Assembly: GCA_022791875.1 (NCBI GenBank)
Contig: JAAVZX010000040.1
Coordinates: 1-64,000 of the forward strand
Direction: 5' to 3'
From: Oscillibacter sp.
Lineage (GTDB): Bacteria; Bacillota; Clostridia; Oscillospirales; Oscillospiraceae
Length of the DNA stretch: 64,000 bases
Position numbers and translations under genes: made by a program. Positions 41,966-52,539 of the stretch are shown one piece after another; the first letter of the stretch is position 1, and the number at the start of each line of letters is the position of its first letter. A model generated the notes under the pieces. That model had not been told where the DNA came from. It saw nothing but the letters and a program-made list of their open reading frames with translations, and made no database searches.

Positions 41966-42451
41966 ATGGGCGAGTGGTTCGCGGGACTGGCTGAGCCTGC
42001 TGTGGTGCCTGCCCTGTTTGCGGGAGGGGGCGCAAGTGTGCGGAATGCGCGGCGCGTTATGGCCGCTTGGGTTGCTGTGAATTGTCCTGGACTTCCCTTT
42101 GCGCATGTGCCGGGGCGGGTGCTCCGGGCAGATGTAGGCGCTCAACGTTATCGCTACCAGTGCCAGGAGGGCGGCACCGGCGCGTTCGGCTTCTCCATCG
42201 ACTCCCTCCGCGCCGACGCCGATCCACAAAATCCCGCCTCCATCCTCCTCTTCCAATGCCTCCCCGGCGACCAGAAAAACGACGGCTTTCGCTGCTACCG
42301 CTGCTGGCTCTACGCCTACGCCTCCCCCGACCCCAAGGCTCTCACCTGGGCCTCCTGGCTCACCCGGGACTCCCTCGCCTCCCGCCACATTGAGGTCGTC
42401 AAAGCGGACCGCCGCAGCCCCAAACTCGTACTCGTGGAGGACCAGCCATGA
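41966..42451 (+). CDS. Hypothetical protein in conflict-system-like cluster
   Basis: ATG with RBS gaaggag; 4-bp overlap with next gene; no recognised domain. Confidence 0.6.
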   Translation: MGEWFAGLAEPAVVPALFAGGGASVRNARRVMAAWVAVNCPGLPFAHVPGRVLRADVGAQRYRYQCQEGGTGAFGFSIDSLRADADPQNPASILLFQCLPGDQKNDGFRCYRCWLYAYASPDPKALTWASWLTRDSLASRHIEVVKADRRSPKLVLVEDQP

Positions 42452-44386
42452 TTTACTCAGCCCCCCTCCATCCCCTCACGGAGCTTCTGGCCCCGCCGTC
42501 GGGCTTCACCCTCGCCCGCCTCATCTGCACCACCTACACCCTCTCCATGACCGTCCTCCTGGAGCTGGCGGGAGCCGTGGCCCAGTCCGCCCAGCTTCCC
42601 CGCGGAGGCCCCGACGATTGGGAGCGCTCCCAAAGCCGGAAAATCCAGGACCTGTACGGCGGCAAAGAGACCATCCGCGCCGCCCGCATCCGCGGTGCCT
42701 ACAGCCTCACGGACCTCTGCCTGGAGTGGGAGGGCACCGTCCGCCCCCTGGCAGAACGGGTCCTGCGTGTCTTCTCCGGCACCCTCCCCATGCCCTCCGC
42801 CGCCGTGCCTCCCGCTGCCGCCGGAAACGCCGCGGAGCTGTTTCAGCGGTGCGGCAAAGCCGTCTCCGTTCCCGGCGGGCTGTTTCACCCGAAGCTGCTC
42901 CTGGCCTGCTTCCGGAGCGGCGGCGGCGCGTGGCGTTACCGGATGCAGATCAGCAGTCAAAACCTCACCCGCGGCGCGGGCCTTGAGCTGGGGATACAGC
43001 TGGAGGGCAGTCCGTCATACGCGAACACCTCCCCCAACGGCGCGGACCTGCTTCCCTTCCTCCGCTGGCTCTATAAATCCAGCGGCCTGGACGAAAACGC
43101 GCCGGAGCTGTCCATGCTGGAGCAGACCTCGTTCCTCCCCTGCCTCCCGCCGGAGGGCCATGACGCCTATGCCCGTCCCCTTCCGCAAAACATCCGCTTC
43201 GCCTTCAACACGCCGGGTCACCCCGGCTGTCTCGCCGCCATGCAGGCGGACTTCGGCACGGCCCCCGTAAAAGTCTATACCCCCTTCCTGCCCCCGCCGG
43301 ACGCCCAAGGCCGCTTTTACTTTCACGAAAAGCTCGCCGTCTCCGCCTATCACACGAACCTGACCCACGCCCTCTATCAACTGCGGCACAGTCCCTCAGA
43401 GTCCCCGCTCTACTGCTCCGGAACCGACTCCGTCTTTCTCCACGCGAAGCTGTACTGCCAGGACCGCCCCGACGGCACCCTGCGCGTCTGGCTGGGCAGC
43501 GCCAACGCCTCCCGCGGCGGTCTGGAGCGCAACGTTGAACTGATGGCAGGCTTCACCATCTCCCCGTCCCCCAAGGCCCACGGGGAATTTGCCGATCCCC
43601 GCACGCTCTTCCGCCAAAAAAACGTCTCCAACCCCCCGCGAACTCACCCCCGCCGTCACCTTCCTTCCCGCCCCCTTCTGGGACGAAGCCGCCTGCTTCC
43701 AGTCCACCGAACACCTCCCCCAGGCCCGCGCATTCCTCTCCGGCCTGACGGCGGAGGCGTCCGTCATACACGGACAATCCTGCCGTCTCGAGGTCCGCAG
43801 GCACGCCGCCCAATCCCACCCCGCCCTGGAAAACGCCCAAATCGATCTGGCCCCCCTGAACGAGGATTTCCCCGAAAGCACCACCCCCACGGCGATACAC
43901 ATTAAATGTATAAACGCGGACTCCTGGGCCTGGGAACCCCTTCCTCCGCCCCCCGGCGGCACCCTGAAAGCCCGCCTGCGCCTCGACGGCCTCCCGCCCG
44001 TCTATGCCTCCATCCCCCTGACCTGGCGGGGCACCCCGCCGCCGGAGGCCCAGCTTTCCCCGCCCCCCATGAACACCCTCCTGGACGACGTGACCCTGGA
44101 GGACGCCATTCCCCGCTGCAGCGCCAAGGGTTTTTACGTGCCCCAGATGAGCCTCTACGAACGCCTCGCCGCCTACCTGGCAAGCTGGCACGGGGCCCCC
44201 GAGGGCACCCGCCGCATCCTCAGCCGCATCGACGCCGCCCAGGCGCTTCTGCGCTATTTCCTCGCCAAGTACCCCGACGCGCCGGACGTCCCCGTCTGGG
44301 AGGCCCGCCTGGAGGACTTCGCACAGCTCCGGGAATGGGTAAACGCGCTGCTGTGCAGCGGAAAGGAGGCCCCATGTGATGAATGA
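42448..44386 (+). pseudogene. Two-HKD phospholipase D-like nuclease, frameshift at/near A7 (43617-43623)
   Basis: FHPKLLLA..QISSQNLTRG and LHAKLYC..WLGSANASRGGLERNVEL; after +1 shift RQKTSPTPRELTPAVTFLP... Confidence 0.75.
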
Positions 44387-47109
44387 CGCCCTCTCCGGTC
44401 TCAGCCCCTACCAGCGGGCGGCGGTCCGCCACCTGGAGGACCTCTATCTGAACCGCGGACGGAGCGTGTACCTGGTGGCCGGCGAGGTGGGCCTGGGGAA
44501 GACCTTCATTGCCAAGGCCCTGATCCAGCGCCTGGGTGCCCGCCGGGTCATCTACATCGCCTCCAACGCCGAAATCGCCAGGGCCAACGTGGACGAGCTG
44601 ACGGACCGCGGCCGGAGCGGCCAGACCGTCTCCGCGGACCGCCTCTCCATGTTCCGCCCCGATGCCCTCACGCCTCCGGAGGCCCTCTGGGTCTACCCCC
44701 TCTCCCCCGCCACCACCTTCACCAACCTCGGCTCCCCCACCGGACGGGCGGACGAACGCGCCTTTTTCCGCGCCGCCTTCCAGCGCCGTCCCGCCCTGTT
44801 TCAGGACTACCTGCGCTTTCTGGAGGCCCAGAAAAAAGCCTGCGGCGGACGCTTCCCCCTCTCCGGCAAACTCAGCGAAAAAACGCCGGACGACACCCTC
44901 CCGCCGCCGTCCCCCGACGGCTGGAGCGTCCAGCAGCAGGCCGCCCTGGCGCTGGAATTCCCCTACCTGCGGAAATTCTTCAACGACCTGGCCGTTGCCT
45001 CCTTCCAGCCGGACCTCCTGATTCTCGACGAGTTCCACCGCTTCCACAGCCTCCTTGCGCCCCCCTCCGGTGGTCCGGCCTACAGCATGGCGGCGATGCT
45101 GGAACGCCTCAACGCCATGCGCCTGGAAGCCGGGAGGCCCCCGTGCGGGTCCTGCTTCTCTCCGCCACACCCTACCACATGCAGCTCCTGGAAAAGGAGG
45201 TCCGCACCTACACCTCCGCCCGCGGCGAGGCCCAAGAGGCCAGCGACCCCGACAGAGCCTTCGAGAATTTCACCGTCCTGAAAAGCTACATCCACGCCCT
45301 GGACCGCCTGGGCCGCAAGGGCTCTGCGCTGTCCCCGCCCCCGCGTGAGGACAACTTTGACGGCCTCTACGAAACCCTGATGTGCCGCACGGAGCGGAAC
45401 TGGCTCCTGGCGGGTCTGCCCCCCGTTCCCCTCCGGGACCTGGGCGCGGTCCCACAGCCCAATGGGGACCTGCACGCCGCCTCCACCCCCATGGTCCCCC
45501 ACCTGCGCTACCGCCTGGACTACCAGGCCAGCCTCCCCGCCGGCTTCCCCTACGCCCCCCTGCGGACCTACCTGGACGAGGCCCCAGAATTCCTGCAATT
45601 CGCCGACGGCTACGGCGGCATCTGCGGAAAGGCCAACGACAGCATCGAGCGCATCCGCGAACACCTCTGCGCCCTCCTCTCGGACGGTGCGCGCATCCGC
45701 CCCGTCCCCTCCGGAGAACCCGATCCGTCCTTCTCCCAGGCCACGGCGGGCCACTGCAAATGGGACCTCCTGCGGCGCTGCGCCATGCCGCCGGGCTGCG
45801 AACTGCTGCTCTGGGTCCCCCTGTCGGGCTCCGTACCGCCTCTGTTGCAGCGCTTTCCGGCTCTGGCGGACTTCGGAAAAACCCTGGTCTTCGCCCACTA
45901 CCGCCTCTCCACCCGCGCCATTGCCGCCCTCACCTCCATGGAGGCCCAGCGCCGCCTCCTGGCCCGCTCCGGCGGCTTCACCCCTCCCGAAACCGCCTTT
46001 ACCGACGCCCAGCTCTCCGCCCTGACGGAACCGGCCCTCCCCTGGACCGCCCCCGCCGGAGACGCGGGACGCGCCCGCCTAAAAGAGGCCGTCCGCACCT
46101 TCTTCAACACCACCCACGCCCGCCGGGTCCTGGCCGCTTACGCGGCCCTCTGCCGCCGGGACGGACTGGCGGACCCGCAGTTCCCCTGGGGCGATCTGGC
46201 CCTGGACTACTGCCGCGCCGCGGGCTGGGGCGATATGCTCCGGGAATACCTGCAATGCCTGAACAAGCTGGAGCCCGCCGCCCCCGGCGCGAAAAACGCC
46301 GCAATTCTCCTGGACAGCCTCTGCGCCGCCCTGGACTGGACCGACGCGGACCGCACCCAGGTCCTGGTCCTCCCCCACTGGGGCGGGGAGGCCCACCCCG
46401 GCGGCTACCCCTGCACCTTCGGCGAGCGCTACACCCCCGACTACTCCGACAAGGGCGCCCACGACCAGCCAGCACGGGACAAGCTTGGGAAGCGCATCAC
46501 CTCCAAACGCCTGGAATTCCTGATGAAGCGCTTCCAGTCCCCCTTCTGCCCCTTCGTCCTGGCGGCCTCGGAAACCGCACAGGAGGGCGTGAACCTCCAC
46601 AACTACTGCCAGACCATCTTCCACTGGTCCGTGCCCAGCACCCTGAACTCCCTCATTCAGGAGGAAGGCCGGGTGGACCGCCGCGCCTCCCTGACCCTCC
46701 GCCGCCAGATGGCGTGGCTGTACCGTGCCGCCGTCTCGGGGTCCGGGCCGGAAGCCGCTCCGCCGTCCCTGACGGACCTCTTTCACTACCGCGCGGCGGA
46801 ACTCTGCGCCGCCTGCGGCGTCCCGCCGGAGGCCCTGCGAAATCTGGAGGCCCGCGGGCTCTTTCCCATGTGGTATCTGCCACAGCCGCCCGACGGCTTC
46901 CGCCCCCCCCTGAAAGCCTGGGACCCTTCCCCCAGCTCCGCCGCGTCCTGGCCTGCCTGCCTTTCAGCCGGGAGCAGGCAGATTTCCGCACCCTCCTGGA
47001 CATGCAGGCCCAGTACAGCCGCTTCGGCCAGCAGGCGCTGGAACGCCGCAGCGCCCTCTGCCCGCTCCTGCGGGCGTTACAGCACGAATCGAAGGAGGAC
47101 CCGCTATGA
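44379..47109 (+). pseudogene. SNF2-like helicase with frameshifts near 45140 and at C8 (~46903-46911)
   Basis: YQRAAVRHLEDLYLNRGRSVYLVAGEVGLGKTFIA, LLILDEFHRF, VLLLSATPYHMQLL, AQEGVNLHNYCQTIFHWSVPSTLNSLIQEEGRVDRR. Confidence 0.85.
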
Positions 47110-48467
47110 GCCAGCCCAAGACCGCATCGTCCCCCGTCCCGAAGAAAGCGCCGCCTCCGGGGGAGCGGAAAAGCTACAGCAATTCCTACCGCAGCCTGGA
47201 GGCCATCTGGCACGTCCTCCGCCGCTTCGCCAGCAAGAGCCACCCCCTCACCGTCCGGGAAATCCGGGACCACCTTCTGGACATGGCCGGGCCAACCCCC
47301 TCCGCCGCCACCCTGGACCGCATCTTCCCTCAGGAGCATCCCCTGATGAACGCCCTCTTTCCCGGCGTCACCGCCGAGGCGGACGGCCCCGCCGCCGTGG
47401 GGGCCTATTTCAGCAGCGACGCCCTCCACGTCGTTCTGGAGACGCTGGAGGGCGCGGTCCTGGCGGATCAGGACCTGGCCGTGGAGGCGGAGGTCCACCC
47501 CTTTCGGGTCCCCTCCTACTCCACCATCGACAAGCTCCTGGCCAACGGCATCCCCTTCGACCTGGAGACCTTTCCCTTCCGCCTCCGCTGCGTGGCCCGG
47601 GTGCCGGGGAAGCGGGGGAGGACCGTCACCGTCCCCTATAAGGACGTGGAGGCGTCCTTTACCTCCGACGAGGCCGCGAAAAACAACAATATTCCCCGCC
47701 GCTACTACCTGGCCAACGTCCTCACGGAGGCGGAGTGGCGCATGTTCTCCGGCCTGGTTCTGGTCTACCCCTTCCTCTCGGAGCGCCAGACGAAAAAATT
47801 CCTCAGCGCCCTGAACCAGCTCCGCCCCAAGCCCGTGTACGTCCCCGACCGCTTCGCCTTCAAGCGCGGCGACCCCCGCCAGACGGCCCTTATTGCCAAG
47901 CTGGACCAGGCCGTCATGAAGAAGCGGAAGGTCCGTCTGGAGTACGGAGAGTACCGCCTGGAGATGCAGGAGGGGGCGTGGAAGCCCGTTCTGCGCAAGC
48001 GGCGCAGGAACGGCGAGCTGGACGTTTCCCCCTACGCCCTCATGTGGTCCAACGGGAACTACTACCTGGTCGTCCTCCACCGCGGCATGATGAACCTGCG
48101 GGTGGACCGCATTTTATCGGTGGAGCTTCTCGACGAGTCCTTCACAATTCCTGAGGACTTCGACCTCATCCGCTACCGCAACAGCTCCCCCATCATGTAC
48201 CCCGGCACGCCCCACTATGTCCGGATGCGCTGCCGCGCCGCCCTCCTCAACACGCTTCTGGACTTCTTCGGCGACCTCCCCAGCTATTCCGCCCCTCAGA
48301 CCATCGACGGCGGGGAGTTCGTCGACGTCTCCCTCTCCGTCGCCACGGCGGGCGTGAAGCTCTTCGCGCTCCAATACGCGGGAAGCGTGGAAATCCTGGA
48401 GCCTGAGAGCCTCCGACAGGAGGTCATCCAGGCCCTTGAAGCGGCTCTGACCCGCTATCGCGGCTAG
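47106..48467 (+). CDS. WYL-domain transcriptional regulator
   Basis: N-terminal HTH (LTVREIRDHL), central KKRKVRLEYGEYRL...VSPYALMWSNGNYYLVVLHRGMMNLRVDRI WYL motif; 4-bp overlap with helicase. Confidence 0.9.
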   Translation: MSQPKTASSPVPKKAPPPGERKSYSNSYRSLEAIWHVLRRFASKSHPLTVREIRDHLLDMAGPTPSAATLDRIFPQEHPLMNALFPGVTAEADGPAAVGAYFSSDALHVVLETLEGAVLADQDLAVEAEVHPFRVPSYSTIDKLLANGIPFDLETFPFRLRCVARVPGKRGRTVTVPYKDVEASFTSDEAAKNNNIPRRYYLANVLTEAEWRMFSGLVLVYPFLSERQTKKFLSALNQLRPKPVYVPDRFAFKRGDPRQTALIAKLDQAVMKKRKVRLEYGEYRLEMQEGAWKPVLRKRRRNGELDVSPYALMWSNGNYYLVVLHRGMMNLRVDRILSVELLDESFTIPEDFDLIRYRNSSPIMYPGTPHYVRMRCRAALLNTLLDFFGDLPSYSAPQTIDGGEFVDVSLSVATAGVKLFALQYAGSVEILEPESLRQEVIQALEAALTRYRG

Positions 48468-48568
48468 GGCCGTTCCAAAAAAATTAAAGTAGCTCTGAAA
48501 ATTTGCGTCCGGTTTTATGCTATGCTTTTTTCACAAGGGCCGCTAAAAATACGAAAAGGAGTACACAT

Positions 48569-49699
48569 ATGCCGGAATTTCAGCTTTACGACGTAAACGG
48601 TTTCTACAGCGCCCGGGTCCCCGTCAGCATCAGCAGCCGCGCCGCCGTCTTCGCCTCCCGGCGCTGGATCTACCGCGTCGGCCCAAACTGGGACGCCCTC
48701 CGCACCGCCTGCCCCAACGACAGCGGCGTCATCGTCCAGACCGCCCAGACCCCCGATGAAATCCTGGCCCTGGAGTGGACGGACGGCCAGGAGCTGTCCC
48801 TGCTCCGCTTCACCCACGAACTCACCCTCCTGGACCGCCGCCCCATCTTCCCCCTGTCCCCCCACGACGACCCCGCCCTCTGCGCCCTCACCCCCCAGGC
48901 CGCCTTCTGCGTCACCTACGAAAACATCACCCCCTCAGAAGACCCCACCGAACCCCCAACAGCCGAATTTCTCCACATAGACCGCTTCGACCTGGCCGCC
49001 GGCACCCCCACCCGCCTCACCGTCACCCCCAAAGACATGCGGGACCTTCTCAACGAAAAAATCGACTTCCAATCCTTCCTCCTCCCCTGGGACGCTGCCC
49101 TCTGGGTCCACCACGACCGCATCCTCCTCCGCATGGAAATCACCTCTACCCCAGACTGCTGGGACGCCCGCACCACCCGCCCCATCATATTGGATCTCGA
49201 CACCCGCACAGCCGCCAAATCCATCCTCTGGCACGACGTCATGCACAACATGGTCCCCGACGACTACGCCGCCCGCCCCTGCTTCTTCGACTTCGACCGC
49301 GGCATCATGTGGACCCACCCCAGCAAGGTCCCCGAGCACACCGCCCCCTACCCCATCCGCTCCGCCCCCAACCTCCCCCTAATCCCCCACGAATCCATCT
49401 CACCCCACTCCTTCATCAGAGAAGACCTCACCCCCTGGCAAGCCGTAACCAACTTCTGCGACTACTTCGACGCCCAAACCTGCCTCCGCCGCACCCTCCA
49501 CCCCCTCTCCCCCTCCCTCGACTCCATCTCCCCCACCGCCGCCTGCCTAAAATTCCCCCTCCCCACACCCCCAGACCCCTACGCCTTCCCACTCCTCTGG
49601 CACGCCTCCCTCATCTTCACCCCTCGCTCCGACTCCCTCCCCCTCGTCACTCCCCTGCACACCGCCGCGTGGGAGCCTCTGCGGTGCCGCAGGGTGTGA
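48569..49699 (+). CDS. Hypothetical protein, extremely C-rich coding strand toward 3' end
   Basis: ATG with RBS aaaaggag; single intact frame; no recognised family. Confidence 0.6.
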   Translation: MPEFQLYDVNGFYSARVPVSISSRAAVFASRRWIYRVGPNWDALRTACPNDSGVIVQTAQTPDEILALEWTDGQELSLLRFTHELTLLDRRPIFPLSPHDDPALCALTPQAAFCVTYENITPSEDPTEPPTAEFLHIDRFDLAAGTPTRLTVTPKDMRDLLNEKIDFQSFLLPWDAALWVHHDRILLRMEITSTPDCWDARTTRPIILDLDTRTAAKSILWHDVMHNMVPDDYAARPCFFDFDRGIMWTHPSKVPEHTAPYPIRSAPNLPLIPHESISPHSFIREDLTPWQAVTNFCDYFDAQTCLRRTLHPLSPSLDSISPTAACLKFPLPTPPDPYAFPLLWHASLIFTPRSDSLPLVTPLHTAAWEPLRCRRV

Positions 49700-49702
49700 C
49701 GA

Positions 49703-50045
49703 TACGGGGGGCCTCCGGCGGCCTACTTTTTCTCGAGAGAAAAAGTAGGCAAAAAGAGCTTTCATACCGCTCTGAGGCGTGGTGGTTGTTTTGGCTTTGC
49801 CGCACGGTAACGGTATAATTGCGTATGTGGTCATTACCTTGGGCAAGGTAATGACCACATGGAATTTTTATAGGATCCAAAATCCGGTGGGGGCTTCCAT
49901 GCCAATGGAAGTCCCCACCTGCACCGCGCCCCGTCACCGTGTGACAGGCCATATCAACCACCAGGGCATAGAGCGGATCTAAAGCTCTTTTCGCTTCCTT
50001 TTCTCTCGAGAAAAGGAAGCCGCCGGAGGCCCCCCGTCCCCCGTC
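49703..50045. repeat. ~340-bp multi-hairpin element (class B), copy 2
   Basis: GCCTACTTTTTCTC-GA-GAGAAAAAGTAGGC ... CTTCCTTTTCTC-TC-GAGAAAAGGAAG with GGGGGGCCTCCGGCGGC / GCCGCCGGAGGCCCCCC termini. Confidence 0.9.
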
Positions 50046-50149
50046 ACAAATAACTCTTGCAATTCCCCGCCGTATGCGTATAATATTAGGATAGAGTGCT
50101 GTGCGCACGGTTAGTTTGTGGGATACTATGCTGAGGAAAGGAGTTCCTT

Positions 50150-51124
50150 ATGAAAAAGAAAACGTTTGCTTCGCTGGCGATGTCTGTGTTTGTGCTGGCG
50201 GGTTGTGTGCAGCCTTGCGCTGCCGCGCTTCAGCCGGGGTATGTGAATCCTGTTGCTATGCACGTTGAGCGGGCTGAAACGCTGATCCATGACCAAATCG
50301 TTCCACTTGCGGAAACCGCTGATACCATGCTCCTTCCCACGGCCTCCGGGACGGCGGTCAAGTCCGGCGGCGGGGCGGAGATCGACTACTCCAATACCAA
50401 GGATGGTTACGTTATGGTCCGCTTCGCGGGGGCCAACAGCAAGCGGCTGAAAGTCCAGGTGGCCGGGCCTTCCACTACATATAATTACGACCTTCCTACC
50501 GGGAACTGGGTCACGTTCCCCCTCTCTGACGGGAACGGCTCCTATAAAATCTCAGCGCTTCAAAATACCTCCGGCAAAAAATACGCCGTGCTGGCTACCG
50601 TCTCCTGCACCGTTACCCTCGTGGACGAGTTCGCGCCCTTCCTGCGGCCCAACCAGTACGTGGACCACGCCTCCGCGCCCAACAGCGTCCAGAAGGCCAA
50701 GGACCTCACCGCTGGTGTCACCGCGCCTCTGGAAAAAGTGGCGAAAATCTACGACTATGTTGTGGCAAACCTCACCTACGACAAGGATAAGGCCGCTACC
50801 GTAAAGAGCGGCTATCTGCCTGTGCTGGACACCGTGCTGGCTACCAAAAAGGGCATCTGCTTCGACTACGCCTCCCTCATGGCCGGGATGCTCCGCAGTC
50901 TGGGGATTCCCTGCAAGCTGGTGGTCGGCTACGCGGGGACCGCGTACCACGCCTGGATCAGCGTCTGGACCAAGGAAACCGGGTGGATCGACGGCGTCAT
51001 CTACTTCGACGGCACCACCTGGCAGCGGATGGACCCCACCTTCGCCTCCTCCAGCAATAAGAGCGAGTCCATCATGAAGTACATCGGCGACGGCTCCAAC
51101 TATACCACCAAGTACCTGTACTGA
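50150..51124 (+). CDS. Transglutaminase-like lipoprotein
   Basis: MKKKTFASLAMSVFVLAGC lipobox; GICFDYASLMAGMLRSLGIPCKLVVGY...HAWISVW...WQRMDPTF Cys-His-Asp triad context. Confidence 0.92.
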   Translation: MKKKTFASLAMSVFVLAGCVQPCAAALQPGYVNPVAMHVERAETLIHDQIVPLAETADTMLLPTASGTAVKSGGGAEIDYSNTKDGYVMVRFAGANSKRLKVQVAGPSTTYNYDLPTGNWVTFPLSDGNGSYKISALQNTSGKKYAVLATVSCTVTLVDEFAPFLRPNQYVDHASAPNSVQKAKDLTAGVTAPLEKVAKIYDYVVANLTYDKDKAATVKSGYLPVLDTVLATKKGICFDYASLMAGMLRSLGIPCKLVVGYAGTAYHAWISVWTKETGWIDGVIYFDGTTWQRMDPTFASSSNKSESIMKYIGDGSNYTTKYLY

Positions 51125-51158
51125 CCTGCCCATCAAACGAAGAGGAATGGAGAGAGCA

Positions 51159-52211
51159 ATGAAAAAAACCTTATCCAACGAAGAAATTGCCACCTTATGC
51201 CTGGAGCTGTCCTACCTGTACCACGGCGGCAAGGTCAGCAGCCTGGACCTGGAGGAAATGGCGAAGGACGGGGACCCCGGCGGGGTCCTCACCGGCATGG
51301 CCCAGGAGCTGGACAACCGGAGCTCCCTGGCGGAGGCCATGGAGCGCACCGGGGCCTTCCCCGATCACGTCCTGGGCCTGGTGGAGGCCGCGGAGGCCAC
51401 CGGACACGAGGAAAAAACCCTCATGAACCTTTCCAACTACTACAAAACCCGGGTGCGCCTCAACAGCCGCATCCGGAACGCCCTCCTCTACCCCGCCGTG
51501 ATGCTGGCCCTGATGCTGGTGGTCATCGGCGTGCTGCTGGTGAAGGTGCTGCCCATCTTTGACGACGTGTACGCCTCCCTGGGCGGACGCCTTACGGGCG
51601 TGGCCGGGGGCCTGCTGACCCTGGGGCGCTGGATGGACCAGGTGATGCCGGTGCTGTGGGCGGTGCTGATCGTGCTGGCGGTGTTTGCCGCCGCCTTTGC
51701 GGCCTCCGAGTCCTTCCGGGGGAAAATCCTCTCCGGCTGGAAGAAGAGCCACGGCGATAAGGGCATCTCCCAGACCCTGAACAACGCCCGCTTCATCCAG
51801 GCCCTTGCCATGCACCTGGCCTGCGGCAAGCGGGACGACGAGGCCCTGGAGGACTCCGGGAAGCTCTTCGCCTCCGAGCCCAAGGCCCAGGAGCGCTGCC
51901 AGGGCTGTCTCAAGGACCTGAAAAGCTCCGGCGGCGAGATTGACAACGACCTCTCCGACGCCCTGTTCCTCAACGGCTTCCTCACCGGGCGCCAGCACCG
52001 CTTTCTGAAAGTGGCCATGAGCCACCCCAGCGCGGAGCGGGACCCCATGCAGGAGATTGCCGAAGACCTGAACGAGGAGGGCGAGAACGCCATTGAAGCC
52101 CTGGTGAGCCGGGTGGAGCCCGCACTGGTTCTGGTGTGCTCCATTCTGGTGGGGCTGATTCTGCTGTCCGTGATGCTGCCGCTGATGCACATCATGGCGG
52201 CGATTGGGTGA
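51159..52211 (+). CDS. Type II secretion/type IV pilus F-family inner-membrane protein
   Basis: GspF/PilC-like hydrophobic segments RIRNALLYPAVMLALMLVVIGVLLVKVLP and repeated domain. Confidence 0.85.
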   Translation: MKKTLSNEEIATLCLELSYLYHGGKVSSLDLEEMAKDGDPGGVLTGMAQELDNRSSLAEAMERTGAFPDHVLGLVEAAEATGHEEKTLMNLSNYYKTRVRLNSRIRNALLYPAVMLALMLVVIGVLLVKVLPIFDDVYASLGGRLTGVAGGLLTLGRWMDQVMPVLWAVLIVLAVFAAAFAASESFRGKILSGWKKSHGDKGISQTLNNARFIQALAMHLACGKRDDEALEDSGKLFASEPKAQERCQGCLKDLKSSGGEIDNDLSDALFLNGFLTGRQHRFLKVAMSHPSAERDPMQEIAEDLNEEGENAIEALVSRVEPALVLVCSILVGLILLSVMLPLMHIMAAIG

Positions 52212-52215
52212 GCCT

Positions 52216-52539
52216 ATGAAAACGAGGAAAAACCGCTGGTATGCCCTGCTGGCGAAGCTCCTGCTGCCCGCAGCCGCCCTGGCGGCGTTGCTGTGCTTCG
52301 CCACGGCCCTGGACAGCCTGGACAGCGGCCGTTCCCGGGAGAACCTCCAGCAATTGGAGGAAACCCTTCGCCGGGGCTGCACGGCCTGCTATGCCGCCGA
52401 GGGGGCCTACCCGCCGGATTTGGACTATCTGAAGGACCACTACGGCCTCCAGATTGACGAGGAACGGTACGTCGTCCGCTACACCGCTTTCGCGGAGAAC
52501 CTGATGCCGGACATTACCGTTTTGGAGATCATGCCATGA
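52216..52539 (+). CDS. Small single-TM protein in pilus-like cluster
   Basis: Open frame; overlaps next gene by 4 bp. Confidence 0.65.
   Translation: MKTRKNRWYALLAKLLLPAAALAALLCFATALDSLDSGRSRENLQQLEETLRRGCTACYAAEGAYPPDLDYLKDHYGLQIDEERYVVRYTAFAENLMPDITVLEIMP

Noticed and set aside
33676-47109. Genome-wide TAG recoding to explain the in-frame ambers
   Set aside because: TAG terminates nrdG, dctM, the GntR gene and the histidine kinase at natural protein ends; many lesions are frameshifts, which recoding cannot explain.
45382-47109. 575-aa Pro/Arg-rich ORF in the helicase region as an independent gene
   Set aside because: Mostly out-of-frame shadow; only its last ~60 codons are the frameshifted helicase C-terminus.
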